Source: an uncultured Collinsella sp. (GTDB lineage Bacteria > Actinomycetota > Coriobacteriia > Coriobacteriales > Coriobacteriaceae). Taken from it: DNA of 5,830 nucleotides. Both the position numbers and the translations under genes were made by a program. The stretch covers positions 1 through 5,830 of the forward strand of contig CALLFD010000439.1 of NCBI GenBank assembly GCA_937997605.1, read 5' to 3'. Positions 1 to 3,617 of the stretch are shown here, in pieces. Every line of letters begins with the position of its first letter. Within the stretch, counting starts at the first letter, position 1. A model generated the notes under the pieces. That model was given only the letters and a program-made list of their open reading frames with translations, was not told where the DNA came from and searched no databases.

Positions 1-407
1 TCGTACATGGGGACGGTGCCTACCATGAGCGGCGTCTCGTCGATGAGCTGCTGGCGGAACTGGCGCGTCTTGCCCGAGTTGGAGAGGTCCATGATGGCGT
101 CGGCGCCAAAGTCCTCGGCGATCTTGACCTTCTTCCATTCCTCGGCGGCATCGGCCTTGTCGCCCGAGATGCCCAAGTTCACGTTGACCTTGGTGGACAG
201 GCCTTCACCGACGCCAAAGGCGCGCATGCCCTTTTTGATGTGCACAATATTGGCGGGAATGGCGATGCGGCCGTCGGCCACGCGCTCGCGGATGTACTCG
301 GGGTCGCGATGCTCGCGCTCGGCGACTTCCTTCATCTGCGGCGTGATCTGCCCGGCACGGGCGAAGTCGATTTGCGTGACGAGCTTGGGCTCGGTCTGTG
401 TGTTCAT
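1..407 (-). CDS. thiC: Phosphomethylpyrimidine synthase ThiC (N-terminal part, runs off left edge)
   Basis: ThiC is a radical-SAM enzyme that rearranges aminoimidazole ribotide (AIR) into hydroxymethylpyrimidine phosphate, the pyrimidine half of thiamine, in the cytoplasm. The 135 complete codons seen here are the N-terminal part. They include IPAN (residues 50-53), GEGLSTKVNVNLGIS (67-81), MDLSNSGKT (106-114) and GTVPMY (130-135), which match the conserved ThiC core. The protein starts almost directly with this core, so it is the short form (about 430 residues in the family, from general knowledge), not the roughly 630-residue proteobacterial form. The C-terminal Fe-S cluster cysteines lie outside the window. 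The ATG at 407-405 is supported by AAGGGAG at 422-416, eight bases upstream, which is also part of the TPP riboswitch. That leader independently supports a thiamine role. Identification is firm; only the distinction from ThiC-like BzaF-type paralogues rests on the riboswitch and needs the missing part. Confidence 0.95.
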   Translation of the reverse strand, partial: MNTQTEPKLVTQIDFARAGQITPQMKEVAEREHRDPEYIRERVADGRIAIPANIVHIKKGMRAFGVGEGLSTKVNVNLGISGDKADAAEEWKKVKIAEDFGADAIMDLSNSGKTRQFRQQLIDETPLMVGTVPMY

Positions 408-412
408 TGGCA

Positions 413-507
413 CGGCTCCCTTCGTTGGCATTACCCATATCAGGTTTGCGGGTCAGGGCGGGCGCGCCCAATCTCAGCCTGCCGTCTTGTCCTGCAAGCT
501 CCCCGTT
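413..507 (-). promoter_or_regulatory. TPP riboswitch (THI-box) in the thiC leader
   Basis: On the minus strand the conserved THI-box segments occur in order. They are GGGG (504-501), CTGAGA (477-472), GACCC a little further on, ACCTGAT (445-439), TAATGCC (433-427) and AAGGGA (422-417). A 6-bp stem fits between GCTTGC and GCAGGC just before CTGAGA (one G-U pair). A GGGCG/CGCCC hairpin forms the optional extra arm after it. The pair CCT/AGG encloses a TGG/CCA hairpin, as expected for the pyrophosphate-sensing side. The final AAGGGAG doubles as the thiC Shine-Dalgarno, eight bases before the ATG. Ligand binding would therefore directly hide the ribosome binding site, pointing to translational control. 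I see no U-tract terminator between aptamer and start codon. The outermost P1 stem is not obvious by eye. Confidence 0.93.
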
Positions 508-522
508 TATGTAATGGGCTCA

Positions 523-553
523 AGTATAGCTCGAATGGGTACGATTGGCCTAA
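523..553 (-). promoter_or_regulatory. Candidate thiC promoter
   Basis: TATACT (528-523) is a five-of-six match to the sigma-70-type -10 box on the minus strand. It would start transcription near 516, about ten bases before the first conserved riboswitch bases, so the aptamer would sit at the very 5' end of the mRNA as is usual. The only -35 candidate, TTAGGC (553-548), is weak and 19 bases away. The call rests mainly on the -10 box and its position. Confidence 0.45.
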
Positions 554-566
554 CGAGCGTGCCTGT

Positions 567-573
567 GGGGAGG
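567..573 (+). promoter_or_regulatory. Shine-Dalgarno that sets the start of the membrane-protein gene
   Basis: GGGGAGG lies five bases before the ATG at 579. It decides the start: the frame is open back to 240, but that extension would run antisense through the riboswitch and the thiC coding region and has no comparable ribosome binding site at its first ATG. Confidence 0.75.
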
Positions 574-578
574 CGTAC

Positions 579-1094
579 ATGGAAGACAAGCATCTATATC
601 GAGAGACGCAATGGGACATATCGGCCGAGGAGGGCCGTGCGCACCATGGGTTGGTCGCGATTGGCTTTGCGGTGCTTGCCGTGCTGGTGATTGCCTTTTG
701 TATCTGGACGTTTGGCGGTCGCGGCGGCGCTGCCTGGGAGTTCGAGGCCGACGATGCCCTGCCGATCATGACAGTGAAGGTTACGGGCGGCAATACCGTT
801 GCCGCGCCGGGCGACTATTGGTATCCGCGCGACGAGTTTGTGCAATTGCAGCTGAGCGGCGGGTCTATTCCGGGCGAAGAAATCGAACGCGTGACGTTTG
901 ATGAGGCGCTCAAAACACTGACGGTGGAGCTCAAAGATCAGGGCGATGTGCCCACGACCATGGATATCGCGCTGACGGAATGGCGCCTGGAACCTCCGTC
1001 GGGCGTTACGGTATCCGACGTAGAGCACGTTAAGGTTACCTACCAAGATGGCTCGACGAGCGAGATTGCAAAGGCCGATGGCTTGGCGGAGTAA
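579..1094 (+). CDS. Hypothetical single-pass membrane protein, 171 aa
   Basis: I do not recognise this family. Residues 1-24 are polar and charged. Residues 25-45 form one hydrophobic membrane segment (LVAIGFAVLAVLVIAFCIWTF), followed by a short glycine-rich linker GGRGG. The remaining roughly 120 residues are soluble and rich in alternating hydrophobic/polar stretches (for example EFVQLQLSGG, KTLTVELKDQG, VEHVKVTYQDGS), which suggests a beta-sheet domain. No signal-peptidase or lipobox cysteine site is evident; Cys41 is inside the membrane segment. The likely topology is N-terminus in the cytoplasm with the C-terminal domain outside, though the positive-inside signal is weak. It is divergent from thiC and convergent with yaaA (23-base gap), so it is probably monocistronic. 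Codon use matches the neighbours and the reading frame is intact, supporting a real gene. Its function is unknown, and nothing links it to thiamine beyond position. Confidence 0.8.
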   Translation: MEDKHLYRETQWDISAEEGRAHHGLVAIGFAVLAVLVIAFCIWTFGGRGGAAWEFEADDALPIMTVKVTGGNTVAAPGDYWYPRDEFVQLQLSGGSIPGEEIERVTFDEALKTLTVELKDQGDVPTTMDIALTEWRLEPPSGVTVSDVEHVKVTYQDGSTSEIAKADGLAE

Positions 1095-1117
1095 CGGGGT
1101 GTTTGGAAACGGCGGGC

Positions 1118-1927
1118 CTATTGTGCCTGCGCGTTCATGAAAACCAGGGTGTTTTTGTCTGAAAGCTCGGGGATGTGCCGATAGCCGATGTTGAATGCGG
1201 TAAGTTCGCTTGCATCTTCGAGCTTGTTTTCTGCCATCCACCGCACCATGGAGCCGCGCGCCTTTTTGCTGGCGGTCGACCGTTGGATGGGCTTCCCATT
1301 GCGGATACCCTCGCCAAAGAGGCATGTGACGGCCGTGGCGTCGTCCGCGAGGTGGGGCAGAACGGCTTTGGCATACTCTACGCTGGCGAGGTTGACGATC
1401 GTAGCGTTGGAGCCTGCCGGAGCGATGGCCCGTGCGAGCTTGTCGCCCCAAAACGCGTAGAGGTCTCGGGCATCGTCGACGGCAAGCTTCGCGCCCATCT
1501 CCAGCCGATACGGTTCAACGGCATGAAAGGGACGAACGCACCCGTAGAGGCCGGAGAGGATCCACAGGTGGCTTTGCAGCCAGGCGAGCTGTTCGGCATC
1601 CATTACCTCGGGTGCCATGCTCTGGTACTGAATGCCGTGATAGGACATGACGGCAGGGGAGAGGTGACGGGCGATACCGGAATCGGCAAGATCGCCGTTT
1701 CCCAAGATGGGCTCGAACTCATGCAAAATGTCGAGACAAGGGGCCAGTAGCTTGTCGCTGACGTTCCACAGAGCTTGTAGGCCGCTGTCGCCTTCGGTTC
1801 GTTCGATGTCCAAGAGCGCATGGTGCAGCTGGGCGGTCTCGCACGCAAAGGGCGGAATCCCCTGAACTTCAAAAGCATCTTGTGCCGCGCGCATTTGCTT
1901 GGCGGGTGAAACGATGACCTGGAGCAT
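1118..1927 (-). CDS. yaaA: Peroxide-stress protein YaaA (UPF0246/DUF328 family), 269 aa
   Basis: YaaA proteins are cytoplasmic. In E. coli the protein lowers free intracellular iron and so limits hydroxyl-radical damage during peroxide stress; its biochemical mechanism is not settled and it has been reported to bind DNA. The sequence has the family landmarks in order: the N-terminal SPAK (residues 7-10), LSGLYGCVRP followed by PYRLEMG (124-145), FWGDKL (159-164), NLASVEYAK (179-187) and KKARGSMVRWM (221-231). The length of 269 aa is close to the usual 250-260. The ATG at 1927-1925 has AGGAG (1937-1933) five bases upstream. The gene ends 23 bases from the convergent membrane-protein gene. Upstream, a large inverted repeat with a T-rich tail ends just before the Shine-Dalgarno, so expression may be insulated from pepM18 or attenuated. 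No clear PerR or OxyR operator is visible. Family assignment is firm; the physiological role is by homology. Confidence 0.93.
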   Translation of the reverse strand: MLQVIVSPAKQMRAAQDAFEVQGIPPFACETAQLHHALLDIERTEGDSGLQALWNVSDKLLAPCLDILHEFEPILGNGDLADSGIARHLSPAVMSYHGIQYQSMAPEVMDAEQLAWLQSHLWILSGLYGCVRPFHAVEPYRLEMGAKLAVDDARDLYAFWGDKLARAIAPAGSNATIVNLASVEYAKAVLPHLADDATAVTCLFGEGIRNGKPIQRSTASKKARGSMVRWMAENKLEDASELTAFNIGYRHIPELSDKNTLVFMNAQAQ

Positions 1928-1940
1928 GAACTCTCCTCTG

Positions 1941-2014
1941 CCAAAAAGAAGTTGCGGTGGAATGCGGTCTGCGCGGGCCGGTTGAAGGCCAGGTTAGTCC
2001 GTATTCCACCGCAA
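1941..2014 (-). terminator. Terminator-like hairpin between pepM18 and yaaA (possible yaaA leader attenuator)
   Basis: Reading the minus strand, TTGCGGTGGAATACGG (2014-1999) pairs with CCGCATTCCACCGCAA (1967-1952) in 15 of 16 positions. It is followed at once by CTTCTTTTTGG (1951-1941). This is the layout of an intrinsic terminator, starting 40 bases after the pepM18 stop codon. The 31-base loop can itself fold a GGCC/GGCC stem. The T-run is interrupted and ends only three bases before the yaaA Shine-Dalgarno. Any yaaA promoter upstream of the hairpin would therefore also be read into it. Either termination is partial or the hairpin acts in the yaaA leader. Confidence 0.55.
1952..2014. repeat. 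Long inverted repeat (two 16-bp arms, 31-bp centre)
   Basis: The arms are 1952-1967 and 1999-2014. Twelve outer positions are perfect complements (TTGCGGTGGAAT with ATTCCACCGCAA). The next position is G opposite T, then three more pairs follow. In a plus-strand RNA the odd position is a G-U wobble and the helix is unbroken; in a minus-strand RNA it is an A-C mismatch. The centre contains GGCC at 1976-1979 and 1987-1990, giving a possible nested stem. No target-site duplication is obvious. It could be a terminator, an operator or one copy of a dispersed palindromic element; copy number cannot be judged from this window. Confidence 0.85.
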
Positions 2015-2020
2015 GTTATA
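2015..2020 (-). promoter_or_regulatory. Candidate -10 box upstream of yaaA
   Basis: TATAAC on the minus strand (2020-2015) matches five of six -10 positions and directly abuts the outer end of the inverted repeat. No good -35 box is seen 15-18 bases upstream (the sequence there is TAAGGC-like). If used, transcription would start near 2008, inside the 5' arm of the repeat, so the mRNA could form only about ten of the sixteen stem pairs. Confidence 0.3.
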
Positions 2021-2053
2021 AAGGGCTGGTTTGGTGCGCCTTACGAGGGTTTG

Positions 2054-3451
2054 CTAGGCGCGCTCGAGGAAGGCTTTGTAGCCGCGGTAGGCCTCGTAGA
2101 TATCGGCCTTGTTGGCGACCTCCCACAGGGCGTGCATGGACAGGACGGCAACGCCGGAGTCGATGACGTTCATGCCGTACTTGGCCATGATGTAGGCGAT
2201 GGTGCCGCCGCCACCTGCGTTGACGCGGCCGAGCTCGCAGGTCTGGAAGTCCACGCCTGCCTCGTCCATGATGTCGCGGACGAGGGCCACGTACTCGGCA
2301 TCGGCGTCGTTGGAACCGCCCTTGCCGCGGCTGCCCGTGTACTTGTTAAAGCACAGGCCGCGACCCATAAAGGCCGCGTTCTTGGTCTCGAACTTGCCGG
2401 CATAGCCCGGGTCGAAGCCGGCGGACACGTCAGAGGAGAGCATACGGCTGCGGGCGAGCGCGCGGCGCAGGGCCAGCGGGCTATCCTCGCCGGCGAGCGT
2501 CATGATCTCGGCGACGGTGTTCTCGAAGAAGCGACTCGTCATGCCGGTGGCACCCACGGAGCCGATCTCCTCTTTGTCGACGATGAGCGTGATGCTCGTG
2601 CGCTCGACATTGGCCACATTAATCTGGGCGAGCATGGACGGATAGGCGCAGACGCGGTCGTCGTGGCCATAGCCCAGAATCATGGAGCGGTCGAGGCCCA
2701 TGTCGCGGGCGGGGCCGGCGGGAACGACCTCGATCTCGGCGGAGAGGAAGTCCTCCTCCTCGACGTCGTACTGCTCCTTGAGGATGTCCAGGAACATCTG
2801 CTTGACGGGCTCCTTGGGGGCGTCCTTGTCGTCCTCGTCAAACTTGACGGGGCGGCCGCCCACGATCACGTCGAGGATCTCGGCGTCGACGGCGTCCTTG
2901 GCGGGTTTGGACATCTGCTCGCTCGAGAGATGGATCAGCAGGTCGGAGATGGTAAAGACCGGATCGTCTGCCTTGTCGCCGATATTGATGTCGACGGTGG
3001 TACCGTCCTTTTTGCAGATGACGCCCACGAGTGCGAGCGGGGAGGCTACCCAGTGGTAGCTCTTGACGCCGCCGTAGTAGTGCGTGTCGAGGTAGGCCAT
3101 GTCGCCGGCCTCGAAGGCGGGATTCTGCTTAAGGTCCAGGCGCGGCGAGTCCACGTGGGCGCCCAGGATGTTAAAGCCCTGCTCGAGCGGGGCGGTGCCC
3201 AGGTTGACGAGCATAAGGTCCTTGCCGTGGTTGGCGGCGTACACCTTGTCGCCTGCCTTGAGCTCGCGGCCTTCGGCGATCACGGTCTCCAGGTCGACGT
3301 ATCCCGCCTCCTCGGCCATCTTGATGCCGGTCTTGACGCACAGGCGCTCGGTCTTGTTCTCGCTCAAAAACTGCTTATAGCCGCGGCAAAGCTCCTCGAG
3401 CTCCTCGACTTGCTGTGGCGTGTACTTTTTCCATGCGCAGGGACGCTCCAT
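2054..3451 (-). CDS. M18-family metallo-aminopeptidase, 465 aa
   Basis: M18 enzymes are cytoplasmic di-zinc aminopeptidases that form large tetrahedral dodecamers and remove N-terminal residues, often acidic ones, from peptides. The expected metal and catalytic motifs are present in order. They are AHVDSPRL (His99, Asp101), GYGHDDRVCAY (Asp264/Asp265), VDKEEIGS (Glu294, Glu295), SSDVSAGFDP (Asp341) and SMHALWE (His440). The glycine-rich NAGGGGT (411-417) and SRGKGGSND (374-382) segments also fit. The length is normal, so the enzyme looks intact. An acidic, lysine-containing insert (residues 204-217) looks like a surface loop. The ATG at 3451-3449 is chosen because AAAGGAG lies eight bases upstream; the frame remains open to 4039, but that extension is antisense to polA. 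Substrate preference (aspartyl versus broader, as in ApeA/ApeB-type enzymes) cannot be told from the sequence. It is transcribed away from polA. Confidence 0.93.
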   Translation of the reverse strand: MERPCAWKKYTPQQVEELEELCRGYKQFLSENKTERLCVKTGIKMAEEAGYVDLETVIAEGRELKAGDKVYAANHGKDLMLVNLGTAPLEQGFNILGAHVDSPRLDLKQNPAFEAGDMAYLDTHYYGGVKSYHWVASPLALVGVICKKDGTTVDINIGDKADDPVFTISDLLIHLSSEQMSKPAKDAVDAEILDVIVGGRPVKFDEDDKDAPKEPVKQMFLDILKEQYDVEEEDFLSAEIEVVPAGPARDMGLDRSMILGYGHDDRVCAYPSMLAQINVANVERTSITLIVDKEEIGSVGATGMTSRFFENTVAEIMTLAGEDSPLALRRALARSRMLSSDVSAGFDPGYAGKFETKNAAFMGRGLCFNKYTGSRGKGGSNDADAEYVALVRDIMDEAGVDFQTCELGRVNAGGGGTIAYIMAKYGMNVIDSGVAVLSMHALWEVANKADIYEAYRGYKAFLERA

Positions 3452-3459
3452 GACGCAGG

Positions 3460-3466
3460 CTCCTTT
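3460..3466 (-). promoter_or_regulatory. Shine-Dalgarno that sets the M18 aminopeptidase start
   Basis: AAAGGAG on the minus strand lies eight bases before the ATG at 3451. It settles the start against a 196-residue upstream extension of the same open frame, which would overlap the 5' end of polA on the opposite strand and has no family similarity. Confidence 0.85.
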
Positions 3467-3500
3467 CGGATCGATCGTGCTGGTTGATGTACCGTGAGCC

Positions 3501-3509
3501 ATCGTATCA
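3501..3509 (-). promoter_or_regulatory. Candidate extended -10 promoter of the M18 aminopeptidase gene
   Basis: On the minus strand TGATACGAT (3509-3501) has the TGn extension followed by TACGAT, four of six to the -10 consensus. It would start the mRNA about 40 bases before the ATG. No convincing -35 box lies 17 bases upstream (CGCCAC), which an extended -10 can tolerate. This is a by-eye call. Confidence 0.4.
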
Positions 3510-3617
3510 CGCGCGGGCTCGCGGTGGCGGGGGAGCTTGATGTGCGGTGGCCGCGGGGCGGGGAGCGTGTAAACTGGAGTAAGCAAACCGTGCCCAGCCC
3601 AAAGCGAGGTATTTAAT

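Larger units (their letters stand above)
3452..3617. other. Divergent spacer between the M18 aminopeptidase gene and polA
   Basis: This 166-base region must hold the promoters of two divergent genes. The middle (about 3510-3567) is very G-rich on the plus strand and contains an imperfect direct repeat. GCGGTGGC occurs at 3521-3528 and 3544-3551, and GGGGAGC at 3530-3536 and 3560-3566. For polA, TAAACT (3570-3575, four of six) is the only -10 candidate noticed and it has no -35 partner. The polA ribosome binding site is GAGG at 3606-3609. I see no terminator or small gene here. Confidence 0.5.

Noticed and set aside
240..578. Longer start for the membrane-protein gene at 240
   Set aside because: The extension is antisense to thiC and the TPP riboswitch; GGGGAGG at 567-573 points to the ATG at 579.
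1095..1117. Bidirectional terminator between the convergent membrane-protein gene and yaaA
   Set aside because: The 23-base gap contains only a trivial GTTT/AAAC palindrome, with no GC-rich stem and no T-run on either strand.
594..1451. 285-codon minus-strand open frame spanning the membrane-protein gene and the end of yaaA
   Set aside because: It is out of frame with yaaA and antisense to the membrane-protein gene; its composition is Arg/His-rich with no family features.
1952..2014. T-box riboswitch upstream of yaaA (GGTGGAAT resembles the T-box GGGTGGAAC core)
   Set aside because: Only 40 bases separate the repeat from the pepM18 stop, leaving no room for Stem I and the specifier loop. 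The T-box bulge sequence is not a true match, and yaaA is not an aminoacylation or amino-acid gene.
1952..3487. 511-codon plus-strand open frame opposite the M18 aminopeptidase gene
   Set aside because: It is the antisense shadow of a clearly conserved gene. Its translation is low-complexity and rich in Gly, Ala, Val, Leu, Asp and His, as expected from GC-rich third positions, and its first codons lie in the inverted repeat with no ribosome binding site.
3568..3575. polA promoter with TG directly before TAAACT
   Set aside because: The TG has the wrong spacing for an extended -10, the hexamer matches only four of six, and the nearest TTGATG (3537-3542) is 27 bases away.
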